64,000 nt of DNA, from NCBI GenBank assembly GCA_905250075.1, contig CAJNOP010000085.1, forward strand, positions 124,001 through 188,000. Direction: 5' to 3'. This DNA comes from Rotaria sp. Silwood1. Its lineage: Eukaryota > Rotifera > Eurotatoria > Philodinida > Philodinidae. Numbering within the stretch: the stretch's first letter is position 1; each line of letters begins with the position of its first letter. This document shows positions 10,462-23,078 of the stretch, piece by piece. Made by a program: the position numbers and the translations under genes. Under the pieces are notes generated by a model that saw only the letters and a program-made list of their open reading frames with translations, was not told the DNA's origin and ran no database searches.

Positions 10462-13325
10462 TATAAAAATAATTAGAATATATCTGATCAAGATTATTCA
10501 TAATCATGATAACAAGTAAAAAACATTGTTTTCCAACTTTGTCACCTAAAGAAAAATATTAAAATAACCTGAATGACAAACATATGACCGGATCTATGCG
10601 ATGATTCTACGTGTACATTAATCTTTCGAACAATCAATAAAATCCTCATGTTATTATATATCTTTATCAGACACGTATTCGACATCCGTTTTGTCTATAT
10701 TATTTAATGTCATGTACTTGATTATATAGAAAAATCTATAGCGAATAAATAATAGATACAGTTTTGCTTATTTGAAATTTATTGGAATGATAAATTGAAA
10801 AAATATAATACTCATAAAAGAGCATTTATACTTCCATAATAAAAAACCTATCCAATATAAATTAAGCAATTCTGATGTTCGTAAAAACACCTGATGACTA
10901 CACACATAGATACATTTGTCAAAAGGAAAATTAAACCATATTTGCCGCTTTCTTTTTTCGACTATTTAATTTATTCAATAAAAATATATCTACACTTATT
11001 ACTCCCTAAGGCATCTTTTATAAATTGAAAACAAAAAAGAAAATCATAGGCACAATATTACTAACCAATATGTATCCTTTATGATTATTGTCAATGATGA
11101 ATATTATGATAGTCATTATCAATGTGAGTAGCACCATGTGTGTCAATGTATGAAACAAAAATTATAAAAAAAAAATCGTCTGATGTCGATGCTAAAAGAT
11201 CGAGAAAAGACTATTCTTTTGTGCACTCAAGCTGCTGTTTTAATACTTATATTTTTCTCTTACATTTACATTATTGTTCTCTAAGTATGTAGGCATCATA
11301 ATGACATAGTCACACTCACCAGTGCCAATAGTTAGTCAGCTATTATTGTCAAAAAAACTGAAATAGAAGGAAGTGATGTGTGAGCGAAATACAGCAGTAC
11401 TATTCATCCGCTAGTTTTCCTCTCTTTTTATTATCAAAAACCCTTTTCTCTGTTTTTTCTTCGTCTCTCATGGTCATACTCGAGGCTGTTCGTCTTGTTT
11501 TTCGCTATCGTCTTTTCACAATAATCATATTTCATCATCTATTCGACACCATGTGTCATTTCTTTCTGCATCTCTTCGCTTCGTAACGAACGTATGGATA
11601 AGCTCAATAAGATCTTTCGTATTGATATATCTTTTCTTTTCTTTTTTTTTGCTTTCTATAGCAAAGAAATCATCATATTACTTTAAGGGTATTCTAAGTG
11701 CATACGAGACAATCGTTCACTAACGAATCGAAGAAATCTTATTTGTAATCAAATGATTAATTCAGAAAATCGCATAGTTTTCAATGATTGATCAACATTA
11801 ACTTATAGATAAACTAAAAGTACTAAGTGCATTTTTTTATGCTATGTTTTATTTTGAATTATTATGATTTTTAATCAACACATTTATCAATGAATTTTAA
11901 AACTATTTATGTCATTTGAAGCTATTCTTTCTAGAATAAGAAGATAAAGACGTACAATAGTATGAAAATGTCTTGTTAATAGAGAGAATATCAATGATTT
12001 ATTGACATTCATCTCCGATAGGATGATCGTGCATGAATATGTACGATGTAAATAATAACATGTTAGCTTAAGTCAACTAACTATGATACTCATTTATCTA
12101 AAATCTTTTGTTTTTGTATTTTTGGATGAAAGAAAAGAAAACAATAGTAAAATTAACTATTCTATATTCAAATCATCAATGCAAACAAATACATTATTAG
12201 AAATCTTATCGAAAATAATAGCATGTAATTATTCAAAATTACCTTATTAGAATAATGTTTTTTCCCTAATTTAATCATTTCTCTAACTAACATGAAAAGA
12301 TCTGTTTGTGTTTTCTTTTCTACTTTTATACAGAAGTATATATATATATATGTTTTAATTTTAGAATGGAAAACAACAGAGAAGGAACAGGTACTTCACT
12401 ATCTAGAAGGAAACCAGAAAGCTTTTTCAACTTACAACAATCTTTCTTTTTCTCTCTCTTTCTTTTTATATTATCAAATAATTATACAGTATTCATTTTC
12501 TTGATGATAATTGTTGCAACTTTAATGATGATAGTAATAATAATAGGAAAAGGAAGGAGGAAACTGATTGTTCAATGCACATTGATCTAGTTTCAAATCG
12601 ATTTTGAAAGGCTGATTCGAGTGTGACAAAAACACTTAGATGTGTTCTCTTTTCCCTCTCATACGACTTCTTTATCGGATTCGATGATTAAAGAGCAACT
12701 TATAGAATCTAGAAAACAATCTGATGAATATGCAGATTATTGCTTTTTCAAGCTTCTACATATCAATAGATAGACATTAAACGAATATATATAAATATAT
12801 ATATAAACGTTTGCAAATACACATACATACATACATACATAAAATAAAACAAGACGAGCTTAAGATCGAATAATGATTGCAATATAGGCCGAGTATGTTA
12901 GATCGGAGTGTGAAATGACTCGTTCACTCATTCTGTCTAGTAGTGTGTTCATTTCTATCAATGTGGGTTTTTTTTTTATCATAGAAATGATGCGGAAAAT
13001 AATTATCTTGTAGCAGAGCAGATCGGAAAACCAAGCAAAATAGAAAGAAAAAAAAAAGAAGCAAAAAATATATGGATATTAGATTATCTTTATCACTTGA
13101 AAATTTACTTCTATTTTCGATAATATAAAGTCCATTTACTTCTATGTATTTTGACTTCTTCATATGCTTCTTAATAAATGATTCTTTATTTTAAAAGAAG
13201 TGCATAAGATCATAGATTAGAGTCATTGTCAATAGTAATTGAACAACGCATTTACATTATTGAAAACAATGTAACTTGAGAGTATCATATTACGAAGGAC
13301 TCTGTGCAAATAATAAAAAACTTCT

Positions 13326-13392
13326 GAGATGAGTCTTGCGTCATTAGGTTGAGTCTAGTGATACTAGACAAAACCTATACTGATTCATACTC
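13326..13392. repeat. Imperfect palindrome, about 67 bp
   Basis: The centre GTCTAGTGATACTAGAC is a near-perfect hairpin with a 3-nt loop. Outside it, AGGTTGA and AAAACCT and then GATGAGTC and GATTCATAC continue the pairing with mismatches. It is probably a small foldback or MITE relic. Confidence 0.5.
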
Positions 13393-13518
13393 TTGTTACT
13401 TTCTGTTCGATTTATGAACATTTTATTGAGTTTCTACTCTAACAAAATTATGTCATTATTAGAAATTCAATGTTGTGATTTTTATCTGAAATTTTTCTTA
13501 TAAAGATGTCTTACAACC

Positions 13519-13690
13519 ACTATCATACATTGAAAGTTTCAGCTAAAACAAATATATTTCTCTTAAGATATTATATTTTCAACAAATGTACATATTTTTC
13601 GAAAATTCAGAAAAGTGAAATTTTCTTGTGAATCTGTGATCTCACGACGAAAACATTTTTCATACCTGAAATTTTCGGTGTATGATAGTG
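13519..13690. mobile_element. Short inverted-repeat element (about 170 bp)
   Basis: CACTATCATACATTGAAAGTT at the left end is mirrored by AATTTTCGGTGTATGATAGTG at the right end (about 13670-13690). The interior is A+T-rich and non-coding. Size and structure fit a MITE; no target-site duplication was confirmed. Confidence 0.5.
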
Positions 13691-14056
13691 ACAATGGGAT
13701 CTCTTTATGGGCAAAATTTCAAACCAACATGATAACACTAAATATTTAATAACATATTATACATATTAGGTTAGAGCCTCAGTAAAATGTTCATGATTCA
13801 GAAAGAAAATAACAGCAGCAAGATTTCATTATAGGTAATGCGTAGTATCAGTAGATGCGACCTAATGACAGATATCTCGTTTCAAAAGCTTTTTAGCACT
13901 TAAAGAATGTCCCTTTTGAAATTCAACGTTAGTAATATTTTTCTTGTTATTCTTTTCATTTCAAGGACAAGAGTGTTTCAAATAAATTTTTCTCTAGATT
14001 CTACACACTAGAGCACCACCCGAGGTGTTTCAGTCCTTTGGAGTTCATCGATTCGA

Positions 14057-14127
14057 GAATGTAGAAAAGAGACCTAGACAAGAATGAACTCAGAAAGATT
14101 CATGTCCTTAGGTCTTTTCTACAATGT
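14057..14127. repeat. Hairpin-forming inverted repeat
   Basis: TGTAGAAAAGAGACCTAGACA on the left is mirrored by TCCTTAGGTCTTTTCTACA on the right, separated by a short loop of about 20-30 bases. The function is unknown. It could be a transposon relic or a structured RNA if transcribed. Confidence 0.5.
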
Positions 14128-16665
14128 TAAGATTGTGTTATTAAATGTTTATCATATGGCAGCCTATTGCTGAGAATATTGAGCAGAGAATTTTTCACCT
14201 GAAAATCGGTCTCTAATTAGGTTTTATTATTCTAAGAGGATTCTAAAATTTTCATCCATAACAATTACTCATGACTCGAATTATTTCACGATAAAAAATC
14301 GTTTAGATTGAAGAAACTATCTGATCAACCTTAAATTTTTGAAGATCAAATAACTCTAATAAAAAGCAATTATTAGAACTAAAAAATTTTACGATCTTCT
14401 GACGATTATAAGACGTATTTAAAGACAAATTTTCAAGTCAAATATTCTTTGTTCAATATGCCTAGAAATACACTATCCTATGGTTATTCTTGTCAAGAAG
14501 TCTTCTCTATACACCCAATATATAAACTTAAATTTCATGAATTACTTCGAGCAATGTCTTTATAAATGAAAATCATTAAATTTATTATAAGATAAAGAGT
14601 AAGAAAAAAGATGAAAAGAAAAGAAAAGAAAGTGACAAATTTTTCATCCATATTTTATGTTTTAAATTTAAGATGACTATTTCATAATGTAATTGAGAGA
14701 TAATTTCATTTTATTCTTATTCTAACGTTGTATAACACAACAACGAGCACTTTTGAATTATGATGGTCTCATCTTAGAATAAAGAAGAATCTAAGCCTTT
14801 CTTGATTAGAATTCACCGAGATTACTCATAATCTCGTAATTTTTATTAATACCATATCAGCAATGATTTATTCAATCAAAACAAAGTTATTCAAATATTA
14901 GTTTAAAATCATATAAAGTATTACGGATAGTTATTATAATGCTTTCCATCTATGAAATCTTTTCCACAAATAGAATTTATAATAACAAAATTTTTTGTAT
15001 ACTTGCTAAATTATTTTAACTTTGTAAATATTTTTCTCTCAGATATTGAATAATAATAATTTACTCAAGAAAAACTAAGTTTGAGTTAACTAGGTGAAAG
15101 CAAGCATTAATGAATTATATTAAAAATTGCTGAATAAAGGAAATAAAAGTTTGAAAGCTCATAAAAGTAATATTTTATGAGAATTATAATACTGATAATT
15201 ATTCTATTGATTTTTTACTTACTCCGATTAAATCGAAATTGATATTATGCATAAATCTCGAAAAAGCAAGTATACATGTTGTGTCTTCTATATACTCGTC
15301 AGGTTTAGTAAAAAATGATTAATAAAATATTCAGACAACACTCGACAATAATCTGATCATTGCAAAAAAATAATCATTTCAAGATGAAATCAGAGATGTA
15401 AATCAAAAATTCTTTTATTCAAGTCTTATGATTTCTATCAAACTATTCCAACATCAAGAGAGACATATTCATCGTATAAATATATTTATATAAATATTCA
15501 CATAAAATGTCAACGAAATAATAGTTGAAAGAAAAAAAAAAATCTTCCTTAATAATAACAAGAATAATCAAAGACAAAAGAAAAAAAAATGCCTCTCAAT
15601 CATCATATCTATAGAGATCTTCATTATTCTTATTGATTTATCTTTATGTCGTTGATGAAGTATGTATACAAGTGAAAGATTGAAGCATCATTCTCTTATA
15701 TATATATCAATATAATTCAATTATTTTCGATCGTTATTCTTTTAGAGATCTTCACTTTCCCCCAATGATCAATTGTTGTTATTCGAATAAGATGATGTCG
15801 TTTTTTTAATTTAGTCACATATGCTCAGTTGACGATCCTTTTTTTTTATCCGAACGGTTTTTTTCCACTTGAAATAATCATTTTTGGCTATCGATTGAAA
15901 ATTTTCTCTATTTTTTGTAGCAATCATTGTCCCATAAGTCAATGAATAATTATTCGAAATCAATAAAAACAAAAATTTATTTCATAAAGTCTTTTAAATG
16001 AATTGTTTTTTCTTTTATTCGAAATAATTAATGTTATAAGAATGGAATGTAGTATTTGTCATTCTCTTCTTGTATACGTGTAACATTCAGATCAAAGAAA
16101 GAGAAGGATTCAATTAATTTCCTTTTTTTTTTTTTATATATTGAAATACGAGATGAATTTCTTTCTGAAAATTGACAAAAATCTTCTGGGAATAATTTAT
16201 CTATTACAAAACAATCTTAAGAGAACGACGGAAATCGATCATATTTCTTCGCTTTATTTCTATTGATCCTTGAGCGAAAAAAAATAATGCAAAATGCATT
16301 TCATCGTAAAAATTTGTTTTCCTCTATGACATGAAGTACATCATCAAATACACCGATGAGCGAATCTTGATAATTAAATTTGACGTTCGAATCTTCCGGC
16401 AACCAACACAAGCAAAAAAAAACCGTTCAGAGTAAACAAGTTTGTATTACATATCCTATCAAAGAAACATCTTCAATTGTTCTCTTTTAAGTTCAATGTC
16501 TTTTGTTTTTTTTTTTTTGACTGTAGATATTACATTGTGTTCTAAGAGTAATTCTAAAAGAATTTAGGTTTCTAATTATAGTTTACTAAGCTACCGAATT
16601 TTCTTCTAGAGACTCAAGTTTTCAGAACATTCGTTTTTTATTAAAATGTTGTGCATATAGAGAAC

Positions 16666-16856
16666 TCAACTAGATTAGCTTTTTCAAAAAAAATTCAAAA
16701 GTTTCGAACAAAGTCTCTTCGAAATATAAGACTTTCAAGATATAGATACATTTCATGGATAGTGTATATAAGATGCATTATTTTGGAAAACTTCATATCT
16801 TGAAGAGATTTTATTCAAAACTTTTGAAATTTTTTTATGAAAATTAGTCTTGTTGA
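16666..16856. mobile_element. MITE-like element with long inverted repeats (about 190 bp)
   Basis: The left arm starts TCAACTAGATTAG and runs through CAAAAGTTTCGAACAAAGTC. The right arm ends CTAATTTTC..CTTGTTGA when read against it, so about 75 bases pair with scattered mismatches. The central part is about 40 bp. No coding capacity exists. This is a typical foldback MITE layout. Confidence 0.6.
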
Positions 16857-19800
16857 TTTCTTTACATACAAAAAATTCGGAAAAAAATAAATTTCCAGAA
16901 TATCGGAACCTTTATACAAAATAGGCGCATAAAAAATTCGATAGTTTAGTCAAAGTTCAATAGGAACTCAAATCCTTTTAAGATTTTTTTATTAGAACAC
17001 TATGTACTATTTATAGCCAAGAAAAAACATTGAAATCAAAAGGGGAGCATTTAAGAGGTCCCCTTGTAAGTCATAACGGCAAACATGTTCGATCATTGTA
17101 TGCTCAAATTTTCAGTGTGAAGGTATGAAAAAAAAGAACAAATATAGTATCATTAACAGAAAAAGTTATAAGTGACATTTAAAATATCAAAATATCAAGG
17201 GTATCTCATGATAACAGAGAATAAATGGTCAACGACATTTTTTTTTATACTTTTTCTTGATGTGAAAAGCTGAAACTTTTATCAACTGTATATATCTCTA
17301 ATCAAGAACTTTAATATTCCAAAGTTTAAATTCTCGAGCTACAACTAGTGCTAAAATTCATGGACTAGATTAAAATACATGAATTTTCGTACTTTATTTT
17401 TGTTAACTTATATGAGCATGCTCTCTATTGCTTTCTATGACCAATTCTAATTGATAAAGTATTCGTCTATCATTTTTGTTTCGAGAATCTTTGCCATTCG
17501 ACTGCATTTTCTTATTCTAAATTGTAATGATATATGAAACATTTTTCCGCGAACTTATCGTTCAGTACATTCCACTTGTTTTCAGATCTTCGTGCATTAG
17601 CAAATTTTGCATCTGCTATCTACTAATTCTATGCGTTCATCAAATAATTGTTATACGAGCCGTGCAATCAATACTTCACTTTATTTTGAAATCATTTGAA
17701 TTTAGTACAAATCATTTACAAACTTCCCCATTTTCGTAACTAATGAACATTTAAGATAAAATTTATCATTAAAATAAAAAGACTTTAGATATAAATGAAT
17801 TTTTATATACTATTGCAATTGATTATGCTGTAAAAATTTTACAAAAATCTAGTACGACAATTCATGTATATGACTTTTGTTCATACATTTTAGTATCAGT
17901 TTTAGCTAAAGAGTTCAAACTTTGGCAAATAAAAGATTATGATTAGATATATAAATATTATTAAAAATTTCAGTTTTCTATATCAAGAAAAAGTATACAA
18001 AAATATCGATAACAACTTATCCTCAATTATTTATGGGTACCTTTTGGTATTTTCAGCAACTTATTCTATTCATTAATTTAGCTTCTATTTTAACATATTT
18101 TCTTTTCTCTGCTTCTCGGCGTAAATATCTATTATAGCATGATAATAATCAATATTTAGCAGTTCCATTTCAAGTTCATGCGAAACTATTTTTCTCAAAA
18201 TTCCAATCGATACGGCTGTTTTCTTACCAGTCTTAGTACCGTTTTCAACTAATGAGGCGGGACTGGATCGATCAATAGATCGGCATGAGTTATTTTTCAT
18301 TTTTCTTATTTTAGAAAAGTCAAATGAACTTTTCGATTAGTCATACCTACCTCTGAATACTATAGAAATCACGTAAGACTTCTGTAAAACATGATTTTGG
18401 TTTCGTCATAGTCTGCCATGTGTATGATGAGATTCTCCCAAGGAAGAAAAAGCGAAAATTCCATACTTCAGCGTACTTTAAAAGTATATAAAAGCTATCG
18501 TTTAGAATTTTTTACCTATGCAAAGTCCACTATTCACATATGTCACCAACATATTAGTTTCAATTCATTTTATGTAAATCTGCCTGTCCATAAAGCTCAA
18601 ATATTTTATCGTAGTTCAAAATTTATAGCAGTACAGTACAATGAAATATTTGAATTTTATTGCTCTACAGATTTATATAAAATGAACTCAAAATAATATG
18701 TTCGTGACGCATGTGAATAGTAGACTTGATAAAGTTAAGAAATTCTAAAGGATAGCTTTGACAAATTCTTGAAGTACATTAGAGTATAGTAAAGTACCGG
18801 TGAAGTACGACGTTTTTGCTTTTTTTTCTATTGCGTTCTCCACAATGATTAAAATAGTTTCATTGTATTTAATATTTTAATCCCTTAAAGATTGTGCTTA
18901 AAGCTTCTTCTTTACTATCTATTTTTGATAAGCCTTCTCTCTTTTAGCATCTATTGGTGGATATAAAATTTCATAGGATTATAAATTCTTTATTAGCATT
19001 GTAGAATAATGAAATATTTGGCTGACATAAAAATTATAAATCAAATATAGATCTAGTCTACTTCTTAAAATGAATTTACTTTGTTATATCTTATACTTTC
19101 ACGAAAAAATATCGTATAAATAATACAAAATGAAATTCACTATATGATAAATTAGAATGATGAACAGCAACTGTTTTTGTTTCGATCATATAATTTGATA
19201 TTGAAGTGACTTGATAAAATATATTAAGCATATTTTGATGAATATTCACTTCATAAAAATATTCTAATGCATGTCTTCTCATAGAAATAGTCATTGACAT
19301 TAATACTAATGTTTTGATTTGTAAAACAGAATCACTTCAATGATCAATTGTTTGAAAAAAAACATACTAAAACTCGAAATCATCTGTGCTGACCCGTTAT
19401 CGTTACGGGCTACAACTTTGATTCGGCTCACTGTGTTATATATATATATATATATGAGTCTATCGATGTATCAAGGAAGATTGGGGAACGACATCGAATT
19501 AAATTTATGACAGGTTCAATGGAATAATATCGTTGAAAGATGAAAGCAATAAAGAAAATGAAGATGAGTATACGGTTGAAGACAGTTCAATATCAGCGAT
19601 GATGATCGAAGAGCACTCATAGACGAGTGATAGTGTCTCGTTTATTTATTTCATATTACTTTTTTTTCTATATAGACACTCATGAAGGTCTATGATTATA
19701 AAATTGAGCCCTATAATATACTGCAATATGATCATATGCCGACTTTTTTAAGATAGTGTATTTTGTATTGTGCATTAGAAGACAATGATTATCTGCTCGT

Positions 19801-21322
19801 TTGAATATATTAGGTTTAACTGAAAGATAAAATAAATTTTAAAGAGTAAATAAGTCGTTCAGAGATAGTATCTTATTCTCGTTTCTAATGTCAAATATTA
19901 TCAATAGTGAACACAAATCATAGAAAAACAACGAATTCAAATACATTTACCATATTCGAAACTGTCAGTTTCTTTATACATCACTGATTCTCTTTCCAAT
20001 ACATATAGGACATATATTGCTATTACTCTATTCGTAGGTAATAAAGCGTAACCATTCGATTATTGATAATAACCTATGTCATTTTCAATCAAGTACATGT
20101 TTGTTAAAAAGAAATGTCACATACATATTCTTCTCGTCACTTACCGTAAAAGGTATATTGTAAAAAGAGTAGTCAGGGCAAATATTAAATGAATTCTTTT
20201 TTTTTTCTTAAAATATATTTAACTATTTATTCTAATGAAACATTTTCTTTGATTAAATTTTCAAATAAAAAAATGAATACGTAAAAATTAATTCTTGTGA
20301 AAGAAATAAACAATAAAATATCAATATTTATTAATAAAAATGTAACAATTTTAAGAATCAACATAACTATAAATTAAAAATAAATTCATTGTTTAAAAAT
20401 TCATTCTATATCATTAAAAACAATATTTTGATTAGTTATAATTTATTTAAACTTCAATTAGGAGATAAATACAACATTTATTTAAAACTAAAAATAGTTC
20501 ATTTAAATGCTGATTTAAACTCTTCAATGCATTGATTAGAAACAAACTACTATGTTCAGCTCGATTGATTACAGATATTAAGTACTCATATATTTCAATC
20601 ATAAATGAACAAGATCAAACATGCACATCTTTTAATTACTTATTTTACTTAAGAGATAAATGACGATTTATAGTAAAACATCGAATATAATGTTGTGTTA
20701 TGGTTGTCAAATATTTGTCTTTATATCAATAGCTTTTCTATATGGACAAATATAATATGAATACAATAATTGATCATAGGGTCTAATATATTATTTCGTT
20801 TTTTTGTTTACAGAACGATTTGATTGATTGAATACTTTATTTTGTCTTTCATTTCATTGGACGAATTCGAAACAATTTGGGTTCGAAACTTCTGATCAAC
20901 TCATGTTATTATTAGAGAATAACGAATATACTAGATTTAATTTCAATCAAATACAACGATATGCTATTAAAACTATCACATAAATGCAAAAAGTCATTCA
21001 ATTTTTAAAATTTCCATTGATTACACATCAATACGTAATGTACATATATGTATATACAATCTTTTCTCATACTCTCTTTTACTTTTTTTTTTGTCTCTTT
21101 GTCGGCCTTTTCTCATCACCAAATACTAATATATATATTCATATATTGATAGTGACAATGTACATATAATGTGGTTACGCTTGAGTGACTCCACTCGCTG
21201 TCTTCTTGCGTGCATATCGGCCATATATCTATCATTGACGGCGAAGCATTTTGCTCGCACTCATACTTTTACTTACACGTATTCATCTACGCACCTATAC
21301 TCTTCTTTCTTACCAACAAAAA

Positions 21323-23078
21323 ATGAGGTAAAATCATTCGTGAAACCAATAAACTAAATTTGTTTATTTGTTTTTTTTTTCTAGTAGCACAAAAACTAGG
21401 TAAGATAATCAGTTTAAATCCAAATGATAAACATAGTTAAGTATAAGAAATAAAAAAACCTAAAAAAAAAATATATTTCTAGTTCTCATTCTGAACATCG
21501 ATCATCACGTGCTTCAAAAGATTCTCATCGTGAGAAAGATACTAATCGAGAACATCGTGAAGAAAAATCAACATCACAACAACATAGTACTACAGTAACT
21601 AATGGTTCTTCAACAGATCGAGCTTTTAAAGATAAACATCATCCACTATTAATTGCTATTTGGAATACGGATCGAACACAAACAAATGTTGACGAAAAAC
21701 TTAAAGGTCTCCGTGATTTAATTAAAAAAGGCACAAGTAAGACAAAAAAAAAAAAAACTTTAACAAAAATCTAATTTGATTAATGTTTATTTAAAATATT
21801 ATTTTCGTTAAGATCCAAGTATTAATTGTGAAATTTTACATGAACAAACGGGTACACCTATTGCACAAGTATCTCCATTGATCATTGCTTGTTTCGAAGG
21901 TGATGTTGATATTATTCGTTTTTTTATTGAAGTAAGCAAAAAAAAAAAACGAATACAATAAATTAATTAATTCACTTATATTTCTCATAAAAGAATGGTG
22001 CTGATCCAAATCAAACTGAAAGTGAACATCATTTAACACCAATTCATGTCTTATGTGATGCTGAATATCATGGACAAAGTTTACGTGTAAGTTTATATTA
22101 ATTGTCTTTATTGAAATTAATAGTTTTTTTTTCTATTATTTAATAGCAAAAAGATCGAGCTGATTTAATTCGTTTATTAATAAAACATGGTGCACAAGTT
22201 AATCATTTAGATCGAAGTTCAATGGCAGCTATTCATAAGTAACAAAAATAACAAAAAAAAAAAAAAAACAATTTCTTTAGAGTTCTTTTTTTTTTTTTTT
22301 TTTAATAATCTTTCTCATATTTCAAGAGCTGTTATTCATGATCGACCTGAATGTGTTGAAGTATTAATGGATGCACATGCAGATCCAAATGTTGCATTTA
22401 TGGGTGATACACCATTAAGTATTGCTGCTCGACATAATCGAAGAAAAATTGTTCAGTAAGATAAAAATAAAAGATAATTAAAAAAACAAAAAGACAAATT
22501 TTGTGTTTTTTTTTTTCTAAAAGAATTTTACTTAATCATAAAGAAACAAATGTTAATCATCGTAATGATCAAGGAGGTACTGCACTTCATTTTGCTAGTG
22601 CTGGTAAGTCAATCGTATAATATTAAATAATGAACTTTATATTTCTTTCTATTCAAATGATATTATAGGTATTGTTGATAGTCCTGAATGTGTCGAGTTA
22701 TTATTAAAACATGGTGCTAAAGTAAATGCACAAGATTTAAAAAATAACACGGCTGCAATGGTTGCTTGTTTTTTTAATAAACCACGTATTTTGACAACTC
22801 TTATTCGAGCTGGTGCTGATCTTGCTGTTCGAAATAATGAAGGTAAAAAGGAAAAAACGATGTTTGTTTAGTTTGTTTTATTATTTTTCTCTTTCTATTT
22901 TTATTTTTTATTAGGCAAAGATGCACATGATGTAGCTGTTGAAAAAGAATTTGATGAATGCAAGGAACTTGTTGTTAAAGCACTTGAAAAACGAGGTATT
23001 AAACCTGGTAATAAACCCAATTCAACAACAACTGATAAATTAACGGAAGATGTTGATAAACTTAAACTTAAACATTAG
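21323..23078 (+). CDS. Ankyrin-repeat protein, 10 coding exons, 374 aa
   Basis: Exons: 21323-21327, 21385-21399, 21483-21736, 21813-21931, 21994-22086, 22147-22238, 22327-22455, 22524-22603, 22669-22842, 22915-23078; total 1,125 nt. The first coding exon holds only ATGAG. The second is a 15-nt microexon (TAGCACAAAAACTAG) that gives STKTS in frame. An N-terminal Ser/Arg/His/Glu-rich tail (1-60) precedes ankyrin repeats from about residue 75 to 330. These show the usual signatures: TPIHVLCDAE, VLMDAHADPNV, DTPLSIAARH, GGTALHFAS, LLLKHGAKVNAQD and LIRAGADLAVRN. The C-terminus is Lys-rich (KLKLKH). Such proteins are intracellular adaptors; no enzyme or membrane segment is attached, so the partner is unknown. 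A possible poly(A) signal AATAAA lies near 23587. Confidence 0.9.

Larger units (their letters stand above)
10462..21322. other. Gene-poor intergenic region (10.9 kb)
   Basis: Every open frame here is short and of low complexity, lacks recognisable motifs, and none joins into a multi-exon model. The stretch lies between the 5' ends of the divergent KCNQ (minus) and ankyrin (plus) genes, so it must hold both promoters. It also holds four palindromic elements, listed separately (13326-13392, 13519-13690, 14057-14127, 16666-16856). Other contents are a CATA microsatellite near 12824-12840 and a TA run near 19437-19456. The last about 150 bases are probably the 5' leader of the ankyrin gene. Confidence 0.6.

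Noticed and set aside
12306-12590. 94-codon open frame in the gene-poor region
   Set aside because: It is Phe/Ser/Leu-rich from T-tracts, has no motif, and no flanking exons continue it.
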